Shown here in pieces: positions 25,367 through 37,215 of a stretch of DNA of 64,000 nt. The translations under genes and the position numbers were made by a program. The notes below the pieces were generated by a model that was not told the origin of the DNA, did not search any database, and worked only from the letters and a program-made list of their open reading frames with translations. Within the stretch, counting starts at the first letter, position 1. Every line of letters begins with the position of its first letter. The stretch spans positions 131,107,577 through 131,171,576 of the forward strand of contig NC_134365.1 of assembly GCF_035582795.1 (NCBI RefSeq), in the 5' to 3' direction. The DNA is from Mycteria americana (taxonomy: Eukaryota; Chordata; Aves; Ciconiiformes; Ciconiidae).

Positions 25367-25611
25367 ACCTACCTGGACTGCAGTGTACACAGTACATTGA
25401 AGGACTGCAGAGGGAAGCACAACAAGCTCTAAATGAACATGTCAGACTCATTCACAGAGGTGATGAAGGCAGATTTGCCAAGCTCAATGTTGTTCTATCC
25501 TTGTTAAGATCTATTAATGCTAATGTGATTGCCGAACTATTCTTTAGGCCCATCATTGGAGCAGTGAACATGGATGACATGCTTTTGGAAATGCTTTGTG
25601 CAAAATTATAA
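25367..25611 (+). CDS. NR0B1: NR0B1 (DAX-1) coding exon 2: C-terminal ligand-binding-like domain and AF-2 region
   Basis: Completes codon 197 (Asp, G from exon 1 plus AC here) and encodes 198-277, ending at TAA 25609-25611. The join reads LFNP-D-LPGLQ, matching the mammalian junction LFNPDVPGLQ. The acceptor is a pyrimidine-rich tract ending in TTTTCAG at 25366. Visible motifs are the family's near-invariant [16 protein letters not shown] (about 246-261) and the terminal helix [13 protein letters not shown] (265-277), the AF-2-like silencing region; in people, C-terminal changes in this protein cause adrenal hypoplasia congenita. Exons 1 and 2 total 834 nt, an exact 278 codons including stop. 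Base composition is ordinary here and third positions are often A or T, in sharp contrast to exon 1. Confidence 0.97.
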
Positions 25612-25765
25612 AGGCGTGTAAAATAATGAAATGAAGTGAAAATAAATCCAATGCAAAGGAAGCCGTAGAGCAGAATAGTGTAAAGTACTGTAAATAAACT
25701 AACTTATTGTTTTTACATAGATAGTATTTTTGTATTCCATAATAAAATATTCTTCAAGTTCTGAA
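25612..25765 (+). terminator. NR0B1: NR0B1 3'UTR and poly(A) signals
   Basis: After the stop codon, AATAAA occurs at 25641-25646, 25693-25698 and 25741-25746. The third is followed by T-rich sequence and is a likely main signal, giving a 3'UTR of about 150 nt. The short 3'UTR matches the compact gene. Actual cleavage sites are not determinable from sequence. Confidence 0.65.
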
Positions 25766-28099
25766 ATTAATTTTTATTAAACACAGTGTTTTTGGAATAA
25801 GATTACAGTCATCAAAACAAGCTTTAAGGTTGTGGAGAATGTTCATATCCAAAGTTGACTGGCTATTCTCCTTCCATGTCTCTGAATAAAGATCACACTT
25901 ACTATATTGTACTTTCAAGGTGAGTAATCCTTGCGTTTTCAAAAGAAGCAGCAGTCTAGGTTTACATTTTAAACATAGTTGGCATACAGAGGGGGGAATG
26001 AACAAGCCATGTACTTCATGTATTTCAGTAATATTAAAATAGGGTACTGTAGTCAATTCTGCTCATAGTTCAAACACTGGCTCTATCAAAGGCTTACTGC
26101 AGTGAGTGAACTACTTCTATTGACTTTAACGGAGTTGAAGTCTATAAAGAATATTAAAGAAAATATTCACCTAAGGTTTTCTTCCACATGGGAAAAATGT
26201 GTTAGGAATATTTTGAGACTTAAAGTAGTTTGGCCAACTCTAACACTTGTGGTAAAACGTTCCATTCACCACCTGTTGGGCTCCAGGAGAATAAAGTAAA
26301 TCTATTCCCCAAAACAACAAGCAAACAAAAATACCTCTAAAAATATCCAAACAGCAAATGCTGAATAGGGTCAGGACAGCTACTGGTGTGCACTCCACAC
26401 TTCTTTGTTTTTCATCTAGGTAATTGCTAGCTAGGATTTCAGAAGCCAGATTCTTCAGACTACTTATGCCTATAGAAATACAAAATTATTACGCTGAACC
26501 ATGGTGTAGTACTGGTACATCCATCAGAATTTGTCAGCTAGCATGAAGATGTCTTAATTAATCATTGAATTTACACTTTTTTTTTTGTCCTGTCCTTTCT
26601 CCCAAAGCAGTTGGGGTTTTTTTTGAAAAAAATCCTCTTTTAAAAGGGAAAATCAGTGAGTTAAGGGGGATTTGTTTCATGGTTTTCCTTTCTCTGTGTG
26701 CAGTTTTCTAGCCTTTCCCCTGGGGAATATTGGTAAAAAATGGCGAGAGAAGTGTGACAGAGTTCCCGAAGTAAAAGATACCAGTAACTCTCTGAATCAC
26801 TCACATATATATTAACCACTAGCAATAAGAGGTGTTTTTTAAAACACAATTAATAAAGTTGAGGCAGTTACTCTCCTTAGTTGGAGGTGTGCAGAGGTGA
26901 GAGGAAGGAGTTTTAAGAGCTTTCTTTTGCTGCCACCTTGCGCAAAGGATAATCACAGCTCCTACACTCAGGTAAGGAGCAGGGGGGGACTCTGGTTGTC
27001 TTGCACCTACCCTACCTTTGGAGAGGTAGCCAAACGTTTCTAGGGGGACAAGTTCATCCATAAGTATTACCATGGAGATCTGTACTGCCACGGCAGTAAG
27101 AATGTCATCATGGACTAGGATACTGTCACTGAGCAAACAAAACAAAGCAAGAAACACAACCTCTATCCTGAAAAGCAATGGTATAGCTTAAATGCACACT
27201 CTTCTGGTGCTCACGTAACTCTGGGTAAGGGTGTGTGCCCTGAGGAGCTCCTCAGAAATTCCAAAGAACAAAAAGGACGTAAGTAAAGTGCTCTTCACTA
27301 CCAGTTCACGCTTCAGACCAGTTCAGACCATAGTAGAGCAGGCTTAGTCTTTATGTTAAGTTAATGCTTTTATATGTAGACACACACGCATGTAAACATA
27401 TATAGCAAATATATACATATAGAGAATATTTACTGTGTATGTATAAATGTTCTGTGAGTTTACAATAGCTTCTGAGCTTATCTAACATCTCTGTAACATA
27501 AATGTATGTATATGTTTCCCTCTTTGTCTGTAAATGGCATATGAGCTTACAATAGTTGGCTTTCAAGGATGCCTGACAAAGAAATCTCTTCACAAAAGCA
27601 CAAAGCATGATAAAATAATTAAATAGTGGTTAGTGGCAGAAGATTAATCTTGGGTAAGGACTAAAAAATATTTGACAGCCTCAGGTTAAAACAACTTCAT
27701 CGCCACTGAGAATTTGTTAATATGCACACTAGCGTTCAGACTTTTCTGCTGGGTGGCAGAAGAGACTTGTTGGCAGTACTCCTAACAATGAATTGTAATA
27801 GCTGAACCTTGGTCACAGGCAAGGATTTTCAGCTGAACAGTCACCTTGAGGCAGTTTGGATCTATTGTGCTACTGAATACAAAAGTTCTTGTGACTCAGG
27901 TGGACCTGCTTACATCTCCGGGTTTGATAAGCAGGAATATCACCCTCTGAACAAATTCTGTATTCTGCTCAATCTTCTGAAGTTGTCATGAAAAATATTG
28001 CTTCTATGCACAATGAATCCACCTTGAACTCGCCGTACTCTTATCATATTTCTCTCGGACCAGCAATACTGTTAGTCATTTAGCTGTTGTCTGTTCAAA
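25766..28099. other. Intergenic downstream of NR0B1, no gene seen
   Basis: AT-rich unique-looking DNA. A short word, GAG(T/C)TTACAATAG, occurs at about 27457 and 27543 inside an AT-rich stretch, which hints at an old local duplication. Confidence 0.55.
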
Positions 28100-29510
28100 G
28101 GGAAGCACCTGGGAACAGTAAGTAGGAAATCTGAATGGGAAAATCAATTTATCAAGGCTTTCTGCAGAGAACTAGCAAAAGAAGTGTCTCTTTTTTGAGA
28201 GTCAGAGGAACAGGAATGACAAAGCAAGAAATTAAAAAAAGACTTATAGGAGGAACCAAGCTGAGGACTTGGAGATCCATGCAGGAATGGGAAAGAAGAG
28301 ACCAGTATGGTTCTGGAACAGAGTGGGAAGGGACTGATTTTAGTGTGGGGACAAAGTGCCAAGAGCTGACTGGAAGCAGATGAAGAGAGATTGTAACTCA
28401 CAAGACAAGCCAGAGCTTGAGCAAAAGGGTGCCTGTGGGAGTACTCTGTGTCAAGTCCAGAAAATATTGCAGAGCAGGGAAGAAGCTGGCAGAGGAGGAC
28501 ACAGGCGTCTTCACCAACCTGACAGGACTGGATGGCTTGTTCTCTCCTCCACTGGTGCCTCTGCTGAAGAAGGGGCCATAGTGGCAGCTGTGCAGGTGCG
28601 AAGAGCAAGCTGCTCAGCCTTTGTGAGCATACGGTGGTCGCAGAAGTAAGCAAAACTCTTCTGTTGCCCCAGACCTTTGACCCTGGGTGCTCTACAGCAC
28701 AGTTTTCCACTGGGTAGAAGTACTGGGCTAGATCCTTTTCTGCCCCAACTCTGTCCTGTGCAGGATGGGTGAACTCTGAATTGGATAGCCTACATGGCCG
28801 TGGCCACCACTGTGACACAAGAGGTGATCTCTCTGGGTACCCCGGGCAGCAGGGGTAGGACAACCTGCTGGAGGCCTCAGGCAGGCAGGGGAGAAGGGAA
28901 GGCTAGGCATGGGAGAAGGATGATCCCATGATAACGTAGCCTTTACCAGAAAGAGTGGGGGTCAAGACCCTCCTGCAGCTTCAGGTGCCCGAAGGCGTAG
29001 TGGATGAGACCTCTGTTTGTCAGCTATCTGGGACTCCTGCGGAGGTAGAAGCCTGCCTCCAGCCCCGTCTTCTGCTGAGCAGTGCTGTGCTGTGCCGTGA
29101 GCTCTGTGCTGTTAGGTGCAGCACAACACGTCTCCTCATGCTCTTAAATGTACCAGTAAAGACTGCTTTCCAGTTCAGACTTCTGAGGATTTTTAAGCAT
29201 TTTCTCCATTTGCTCTCAATCCCTGGCATTCTGGGCATGAATCTTGTCATGAGCACGTTTTTTTTTCAGGCCTCCAGGATGTCAGAGACATTTTAAGTAA
29301 GAGCAGCCTCCCAAGCAATTTAATCCTGCAATCCCCACAGCGACTGTCTCCGCTAGATAGAAGCAGTGCTGTACAAAAAGCCATTCCCACCCACCTCAGC
29401 GTAGATGCCCATTGCTTGTGGTCAGGACTGCGACACCAGCAGTCCAGGCACCGACTTCTAATCACGAAGCACCATTCGGCAGAGCTTACTGCTGCGCGAT
29501 ACCCTTTTCT
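28100..29510. other. GC-richer block, unidentified
   Basis: Markedly more G+C than its flanks, with G/A-rich words (GGAACAGAGTGGGAAGGGAC, GGGAAGAAGCTGGCAGAGG). The longest open frame (minus, 28144-28863) contains no ATG and has no recognisable domain. It could be an old repeat or simply an isochore-like patch. Confidence 0.4.
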
Positions 29511-32500
29511 CTGAAGAGATCTGAGAAAGGATAATTTAGAAACCAGCTTGCATTTTTAGTTAATATGGTTATGAGTGTTTCTTTTAGATAAGAAAAAGCA
29601 TGGCATGTATTTATAATCTTACTTTTCCAAGTTTAATATATAACCTTTGTTTGGGCAGTCTTTCTAATAGTTTATTTTAAACTATGCAGCAGTTTGCTGT
29701 TGTGGATAGACTATGAATGCTGTTAATGCCTAATAAGCAGTAACTTTGCTCCCAAAGGTGTGGTTCTGCAACTTAAATTTTCTTGTTTTGAAGTGGCCTC
29801 ACTTCAAAGCTTGAATTTATTACACTGTCAGTCATTTTCATTTCTCTTCAAAGACAGAACTTACTCCTCTAGTGGACCTTGTGGGCATTGCAATATATGG
29901 CAAAAATTAAAATAAAATACATTAAAATAAATTAAAATAAAATGCCAGAAAGCCAGTTGCTGATCTGTTTTTCCTTCATTGAAAAAAAGTCCCAAACAGT
30001 GTAAGAAAATATTATATCAAGACATTTTGAAATTTTAAGATGCAGCTTGAGATCTGCATGCACGTATTGCCTTAGCACTCTTAACATTTATTTTAAATTA
30101 TGGAAGTCTAGTATTTTAAATCTGAAATGTATACAAGTAAGATTCAATAGCTGAAACCACTAGAGACTGGCAGAGGAACTTGGACAAAAATGTCCTTAAA
30201 TCAACAAGCACTGTGAGGACACAGGGCTATAACTTGTTAGATGGCACTGTGTGCAAATCCACAAATTGTTCATGTTGTTGCTATAAATCAGTAGTCATTT
30301 CACTGCTTATGTCAGCAACCAAACTGGCCCAGCTCCTTTTAGATATTCGCACCATGTCTAGATGTAGGTAAATAACCACACAAGTGTTCATACAAGCACA
30401 CGATACACAGACACCTTTTCTTCTGTGTGTACTTATGTTATTTACTTATTTTATATAAGGAAAATTACACTAGTTTCAGGTTCAGAAAAAAGAACCTGTC
30501 CTTTCATTTTATATTACCACTCACTATTTTGTCACATAGGATGAATCTCACCTTGCTTAAACTGAACTGTCTGAAAATTTGACATCCAGTCAAGTCGGAA
30601 CATCTAGGCTCCGTCTGGACTGAATGGAGAGGCACAAAGACCTCCAGATGGCGTTTGATCCCAGCATACCTATTTTAGGGTGAAGTTATTGGTTCGTACT
30701 TGGCAGAGTACGGCTAGATTCAGGTTATATACTGAACTGTCAGTCACTGCAGTTCGGAAAAGTGAAACTTGGAGCCTTTGGATTCACCCTCACTTCTGGA
30801 AAAGCATTACCCATCTTCTTTCAGCTGAGACTGTAGTCCAGCTTCTCACATATACATGTGTCCATACACACATGCACATACATAGCAAAATATAGCAGGA
30901 CAATTAATGTCTTCTTTTTCTAGTGAGGCTGGGATAAGAGAAATAACAAAAAAAGTCAGTAAAGCCTGCAAGAGTAGAAGAGAGAGGTATTTAGAAAGGA
31001 AGCTTTCATGCATGTAACCACATCCATGCCAGGAGCTAACAGGCCTACTGTTCCAGGTTTTAAGTATACTTAAGTATAATTTAAGATTCTCTCTTTAAAT
31101 AAGAATTAGCTAAAGAAAATTAATCCATTTCTCAAAGAAAGAGAGAATCCAGTTTATTTTGTCTCAGTTGACAGATCTTTATCTTATTTTTGAAACTGAA
31201 ATAAGCAGTTAGGACTGAGTGAGCAAATGACCAAAATGATCAGTACTGGAGTGAGGATGCTTTTTTTTTTTTTTTTTTTCCTTTTCTTTTTTTAGTTTTC
31301 CCATCTTATCTTTACCAGGTCAGGAAGCCATAGGAACAGATATGACTTTGTTCAAAAGGTTGCAACTTAGCAGGCAGCAGTCATCCAGTGTGCAACTCCT
31401 TTGTCAAGGACTCTGGTGTCCTGATGAACCAGAGCTGGAGGTGATCTTTAGGGGGGACTTCCTCGAAGCTGAGGAGCAGGGTTGCATTTCTAATGTCTGG
31501 AACATTTAGTTGGAAACCCTCCTTCTCTATCAGTTGACTCTCAAATAAGGTAAAGAGAGCAAAATCTGTTGCAGGTGGGATCTGAGCTGATCTGAGCTGG
31601 GAGTATCAGCTGTTCCCAACAAGGTGAAATGAGTGAGGAAGCATTTATGACCTGTACTGTATAAGTTATTTCTATCTAATTTCCAGACAAGCTAAACTAC
31701 ACAGAAGTTAAGGGATGTAAGAATGACGGCTGAGTAGGCTCTGATAAAGAAGTCCCAAAGCTCAAGAAGTTGCCACTTTTAAGCTGATTTGCAACAGCTT
31801 CTTCCTATCGTTCTGTGATATCTGAGTTGCAGAATAGAAAAATTTCACTGGCATTTGCTATGGACAAATTATCACAGCCCAGTTAACACGCAGTAACTCT
31901 TTAAATAAAGGTAAGTGGATCATACAGCTGAACTTTAAGACGCTTAATGGGAAACAGTTGGAACTAGTTATTCTGTCTAGAAATTCTGCTCAGAAACAGC
32001 TCAGACATTAAGACTCCAGCTCAGTCAGAGGAGTTGGGAATGTTTCTGGGCTCCTGTGCCCGGATGCACACCCTGACTACAGGGTGAAACCACAGTGCAT
32101 GTGCCAGCAGTTTCCTCTCTCAGTTCTCTCTGTCCTCCTCCCTACCTCACGGTGCTTTGGTTTTTGTAAGAAGCACATCAGATGTGTGGGCTGAAAGTAA
32201 GTTGTGACTCCTTCCAGTTAGGTTGTTGAGCTGGACAACCAGGAAACTAGACCCTTGCAGCGTGCTGCAGCCTGCACCGCTTACTCAAGATGGATCGTGG
32301 AAGGGGCAGATGACTGCTCTTTTCAGTATCGAGCAATACGTGATTCTGTTATCCATATCTTTCCCTTTTTGTCACTTCCTCACATGTTGGGACAAATATT
32401 TGAAAGTCTTTGCTGCCTTATTTATGGGACAGACCTGGAGCCTTTGTAAGTGTAAAGCACTTACTGATAGCATGAAGTAGGCACTTAAAGTTTTGTCTGG

Positions 32501-32711
32501 CTCCCAAAAAATTCAATATGCTTGGTCTTGGTATGCTCTCAATGTTTCCTTAATATAAACCATAGAAGGGTAATTCAACAAAGAAACCCTTTTTCTATCA
32601 GTTATTTTATTACAGAACAGTAAAGGTGACAAGGAAAAAAATGAAGAGAAGCAGTAAAGCTGAAACAGGTTATAAATAATAGTGGGTGTATATTCTGTTC
32701 TTCTAAATAGT
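29511..32711. other. Intergenic, no gene seen
   Basis: AT-rich DNA with an AAAAT-type simple repeat (about 29905-29945) and a 21-bp T run (about 31261-31281). No exon recognised. Confidence 0.55.
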
Positions 32712-33150
32712 CGTATGGCTGGAAGGGATTTCAGGTGATCTTCTAATCCATCCTTCTGTCCTGACAGGATGAATTATATACCAGGTCATACCTGACAAGA
32801 GCTTGTCTAACCTGTCTTTAAAAGTTTCAGTGATGTGGTCTCTAAGACAACCCCCATTCAGTCTATTTCTGTGTCACTACCCTTAAAATTCGAAAGTTGT
32901 CCAGGCATCTAAGCTGACCCTTCTGTACTGTAACATAATCCCCTGTTTTCTTAACTTATTCACCAACCACATGGATAAACTTTATGGCAGAAGAAGATCC
33001 TTGCATATTTGAAGTCTATTAATCTTAAACATAATTTTGTAGAAAGCTACTTGCCTGGATTCTTTCAACCACCCATGTTTCCTAGACCTCTTACCTCCTC
33101 TGGACACCCATTTGGCCAACATCATTCCTGAACTAGAACTTCTAGATTTT
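32712..33150 (-). mobile_element. CR1 LINE 3' fragment
   Basis: Read on +, it follows the complement of a CR1 3' end: TGGCTGGAAGGGATTTCAGG, CTTCTAATCCATCCTTCTG, ACCTGACAAGAGCTTGTCTA, ACCTGTCTTTAAAAGTTTCA and GTGATGTGGTCTC. After that comes TTGCATATTTGAAGTC, then CCTAGACCTCTTACC and CTCTGGACACCC, in consensus order. The + strand signature GGAAGGGATTT puts the element on the minus strand. It is about 440 bp, diverged, and contains no usable reading frame. 5'-truncated copies of this kind are the norm for CR1. Confidence 0.75.
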
Positions 33151-33599
33151 CTATTGGAATGAAAAAAAAAGAATACTTATGAATTATATTCCTCTACAAT
33201 TCATTTACACTATTTTGTCATAATTTTTTAAACAGCACAGTGAATCTTTTATAGATAATATTTTGTACTCATTTCTTTTGTATCAGTCTAGCGCTTTCTG
33301 ATAGTCAATAACCAGGGTTAAAACATATTTTCCAGCTGCAGTTCTAAACATTCCGCATAGATATACATTGCATTCTGGTAAATCAGAACACTTTTCTAAC
33401 CTCATGGTTGTAGTATCTGATGTTAAAGGGAGATATATTTGAAACATCTCTTGGGTTTTCTTTTTTCAAAGTGGTCTTGACACTTGTGAAATTTAAAAAT
33501 GAGACTGGTCAAAGTACTTAGAAATACCCTAGAGGGACAGTTCTTAAACTGTCGGTGTGGGTGGGTAAACTCAGTGGATGGGTAATTTTCAGTGCCTAA
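33151..33599. other. Intergenic, no gene seen
   Basis: AT-rich DNA between a CR1 copy and a CpG-retaining segment. Nothing recognised. Confidence 0.55.
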
Positions 33600-34460
33600 T
33601 TGCCTTGAGTCTATGAAATGCAGTGCATGACATCAGTTCATTACAATATCAGCATGTGCCATTGTCTCGATGACCATTATTATGTTTTCCTGAAAGAAAC
33701 AGGTTCCACTTAACCGTGCATTTTAATTTACTTCTTTAAACTGTCTTAAACAATAGAAGGGAAAGAAGAGGAGAAAAGGAACCGAGTGCTTGTGTAATGT
33801 AGCTGTTCTGCTGGAATTAGTATGCAGAGAATATGAAAGGAAAACAGCTAATCTCATTTGCAACATGCCCAAAGAAGAATGCTTTACATTGAAAGTTAAA
33901 CACTATCATTACTGCAGACCTTTTACTTCACAAATAACACAGGCTTTTATACATCAGAAATTTCGCTAGAGAAGAGGAAAAATGAAATAAAATAAAAAGA
34001 AAGCAGCAAGATTAAAGGAGCATATGATGGCTGCTATGGAGCCTGGCAAAATCTGCAACACAGCAGGTCTCTCTGTGTCTGCTATGCCATACTCTGTCAA
34101 AAGCAGCTCCCAAATGTGGTGAAGGAAATGTTAACATTTCTAATCTTGGAAACATTCAATGGTGCCATCTCAGTTTCATCAAAAGCCTGTAATAAGCATC
34201 CAAAACGCTTTCTCTCGTGAGAGCTCAGTGAAACACAGATGTTGCCGCTCCATATTTTCCCAGAGACCCTCACCGACTCCTTTCACAGAGAGTCTGGGCT
34301 TCCCATAACCCCATCAGTGCCTCTAACAGCAGCCTGCCATTTCCATCAACATTTTCCTCTGCAGAATTGCTGACATCGTGCACACCGTGCTTTTCTGCAC
34401 ATTAAACTGGTTAAAATTAAGGCAGTAGTAACATATCATTGCTATTGCTGGGGAAGAAAG
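33600..34460. other. Repeat-free segment, candidate conserved noncoding DNA
   Basis: No repeat family or open frame was recognised. Several non-island CpGs persist (for example AAAACGCTTTCTCTCGTGAG, TGCCGCTCC, CACCGACTCC, CATCGTGCACACCGTGC), unusual for neutrally evolving AT-rich DNA. Function is inference. Confidence 0.25.
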
Positions 34461-35430
34461 CAGATACTGTTCGTATGCATACTAAGAAATGAGAAAAAAA
34501 AATCCCAACTGAAGCCTGTTTCAGAACTTCTTTACAGAAATGTAAAAAAGCGCAGCCCAAAAAGCAAGGAAATTACACTAATCAATATTCACCTTATGCC
34601 CATGAAAGAGAGATTGGGATCCATGCTGACATTTTCAAAAGCTTGCTTTCTTGCTCATGTACTTTTCAATAACAGGCTTATTTTCCATCTCTCTTGAGAC
34701 TGGAATAGCCAATTAAGGTTTTTGAACATCTATGGATTTTTCCAGTAATCTGCACAGTGAATATTAATCATCCTCTATATCTTACAGTGCTGCTTCAGGA
34801 AAGTCAGTATTTTTAGCTATTATGTTCTGTGACATCCTTCAGTTTTCCTTGAAATCTGATTCTTTTTTTAAATCTCTATTGAAGTATTATTTTTTCCTTA
34901 GTTTAAATAGTTTTTCTCCCTGAAAATATTTTGCATATGAATATTGATATAACGCAATGATTCCTGTTGAACAACACTTTCCAATACTATCATATGCACA
35001 TACAATCACACAAATTTTGTGTGTCTAAGCATGTCCTCATTCCTGTGCCTAGTTATTCATTTAGAAGAGCAATCACTGCTTACACATGGAGTTTTGAAAG
35101 GTAGACATACAGGCAGTCTTTGTACCTTGAAGAACCTTCTTCCATTTGTAACTGAGTTCTGTCTGACCTTTCATAACCTAACACTTAAATGGCAGGATGT
35201 ATTAAGATGTATTGTTGTATCTGAGTAGTTTTAATGGGGAATTTAACATCTGCACATTATGGTTGCCAGCACTGATTGAGGATCTCATGGCTATCGTGGT
35301 GACCAGTGGACTCTTGGGGCAGACATTACTTCTGACAGGTGAAATAAATCTGTCCTGCCAAAGGAAAGGACTGCATTCAGGAAGCTAAGCAGCAGACTCT
35401 CTCAGACTTGTTGAAAACTGGTGTTTGTTC
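34461..35430. other. Intergenic, no gene seen
   Basis: AT-rich unique-looking sequence up to the GC-richer LTR-like insertion. Nothing coding recognised. Confidence 0.55.
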
Positions 35431-35441
35431 TGTTAGAGGAA

Positions 35442-35462
35442 TTTGGAATTCGAAATTCCAAA
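35442..35462. repeat. Short perfect inverted repeat at the edge of the LTR-like block
   Basis: TTTGGAATT and AATTCCAAA are separated by 3 bp. It lies 11 bp inside the proposed element end. Confidence 0.8.
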
Positions 35463-35613
35463 TATATCATGATAAAGTATATCATGCCGGATCTGACAGC
35501 TCGAGGGAGGCAAGGCTGCTGCCACTCTGTGTCCCCAGGGCCAACCGGTAGCGAGGCTGAAAATGTATTCCCAGCAGGCACCTGCACACAGAGCACATGC
35601 ATGCACCACACAT

Positions 35614-35678
35614 ATACCTATACCTATACCTATACCTATACCTATACCTATACCTATACCTATACCTATACCTATACC
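35614..35678. repeat. TACCTA hexanucleotide array
   Basis: About 11 near-perfect units of TACCTA within the LTR-like block, followed further on by degenerate ATACGC words (about 35815-35840). Confidence 0.95.
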
Positions 35679-36588
35679 GACAGACGGCTGGCCGTGAAGG
35701 TCACAGACTCAGGTGCAGGTCACACTCAGGGTATTCACAAAACACAGGCAGCAACAACAGCCTCGTCCTGCTCCCCTCTCTGGCTGGGCGGGACAGAGGA
35801 TGCTTAGCGGGAGTATATACGCATATACGCATACGTACAAGGTGGATCTGTCCAGCAGCTGGACTTACTCAGTCTCCCCAGCTGATGGCATCTGGACGTA
35901 TGAGCTCCCAAGGCTGCAGTCCCACTCCAGTTGCTGGCACCACAGATCCCCAGACAGACAGACACACAGAGGGTAAAGAGCCCCTTACTGGAAAGCAGTT
36001 GAAGGTGGACTTTAATAACTAGACAGGCAGATTGTGATGATCAAGAGCAGGGCAGGGCCAGACAACTGCACTGACCAGCCCTTGCTCACGTGCAAATGGA
36101 CCCTTTTACTCCCTTATCTCTCCGTCTATTCCTCCCCAAATTGCCTAAATCAGTCCCTTTTTCTCACCTTTGATTCCTTCCTTAAACATCCCGTAGTAAA
36201 TCCTGTGCAATCCTAAAAGGTTCTTCCCCTGCATCCCATAATGTGTCCCACCCCTAGACAGCAGCCGCCCTTAGTCGGAAAGGTGATCCCGAGAGCTGCT
36301 CCCAGTGGCTCATGGCGAGGGGTTTCACACCAGGACACTGGGGCTGCGGCTCTGCTGGGGCAGCCCTGGGAGGGTCCCGGACAGGGTGCCCTTCCCTTTG
36401 AGTCTTCAATTTGGGTGCCCCTCTGCCTGCTGTTGTGCCCCTGTGCTCCTCTAGTCTTCCATGGGCTGATGGCTCCTGGCACGGGCCTGGCAGTGGCTGG
36501 GCAGGGTATTATTTGGGCTCCCCACCTCCATTGTCTCTCTGAGCTCCTTTGTGGGTGTGCAGACAACCTTTTGTCAGATAACCTAACA

Positions 36589-36989
36589 CACTCAGTTTGT
36601 CTTGTAACTACAGTGACTAAAAATTCAGTAAGACTGAAAAAATAGCTCAGCTGCAAGAGAATAAAAGAGATAGCCCATCCTAAACACCTGCCTTCTGAGA
36701 CAAATTTGATATCCTGCGTGCTTTTGTTTTAGTGATATATGATAGCTATGGCCATTCTATTACAGATATAATTTGCATGTTAGGCTGCTTTATCTCCTGC
36801 CTTTCAAAATGCACTCCCATCACTACAGAAAATAATTTTTTCTGTATTTCTTTGAAAGAGTGCAGGATGATAACATCTCTTGAATAAATTTTGGTAGATC
36901 ATAGATAATTTAATCACCAAAATTACATCAATTATCATCCTGTCTACATTTGTTAGGTTTGGGGGTGAGTTACTGAGGAGATGTGATGA
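36589..36989. other. Intergenic, no gene seen
   Basis: AT-rich sequence between the LTR-like block and a MIR-like segment. Nothing recognised. Confidence 0.5.
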
Positions 36990-37215
36990 TAGTGTGTCAA
37001 TGCGTGCAAAGGCAGCTTTTGATTGCTAAGCACTTCATAAAAGTGATGTTCCTCCATGTAACTTCACAGTGTCATTCTTACCTCCTCCATTATACTTTGT
37101 ACAACTCATTTTACCTGCAAACAATGTGAAGCAGAAAAATGCAATGATCCACTCTGTAATCTCAAAGCAAGGTCAGTAGGTTAGCAAATTCAGGCTAAGA
37201 CCTGAATTTAGTGTA
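36990..37215 (-). repeat. MIR-like SINE remnant
   Basis: Read on +, GCTAAGCACTTCATAAAAGTG, then CATTTTACCTGCAAACAATG, then CAAAGCAAGGTCAGTAGGTTAGC and a final CTAAGACCTGAATTT follow the complement of a MIR core in order. Divergence is high. Confidence 0.4.

Larger units (their letters stand above)
35431..36588 (-). mobile_element. Possible LTR-type retroelement insertion (solo-LTR-like)
   Basis: A sharply GC-richer segment of about 1.16 kb in AT-rich DNA. Its + strand ends are TGTTAGAGG and AACCTAACA, which form a short TG...CA inverted repeat typical of LTRs. On the minus strand there is an ATTAAA-type signal near 36015-36020 and a stretch near 35550 (TGCTGGGAATACATTTTCAG) with the feel of avian LTR ends. 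No clear target-site duplication was found, and reading frames inside match nothing I know. Orientation and family are inference. Confidence 0.4.

Noticed and set aside
28144..28863. 239-residue minus-strand open frame in the GC-richer block
   Set aside because: It contains no ATG at all (it starts at TTG) and shows no domain or family resemblance.
36213..36656. Overlapping open frames on both strands (134-147 residues)
   Set aside because: They lie in the GC-rich LTR-like block and mirror each other on opposite strands. No retroviral or cellular protein motif seen.
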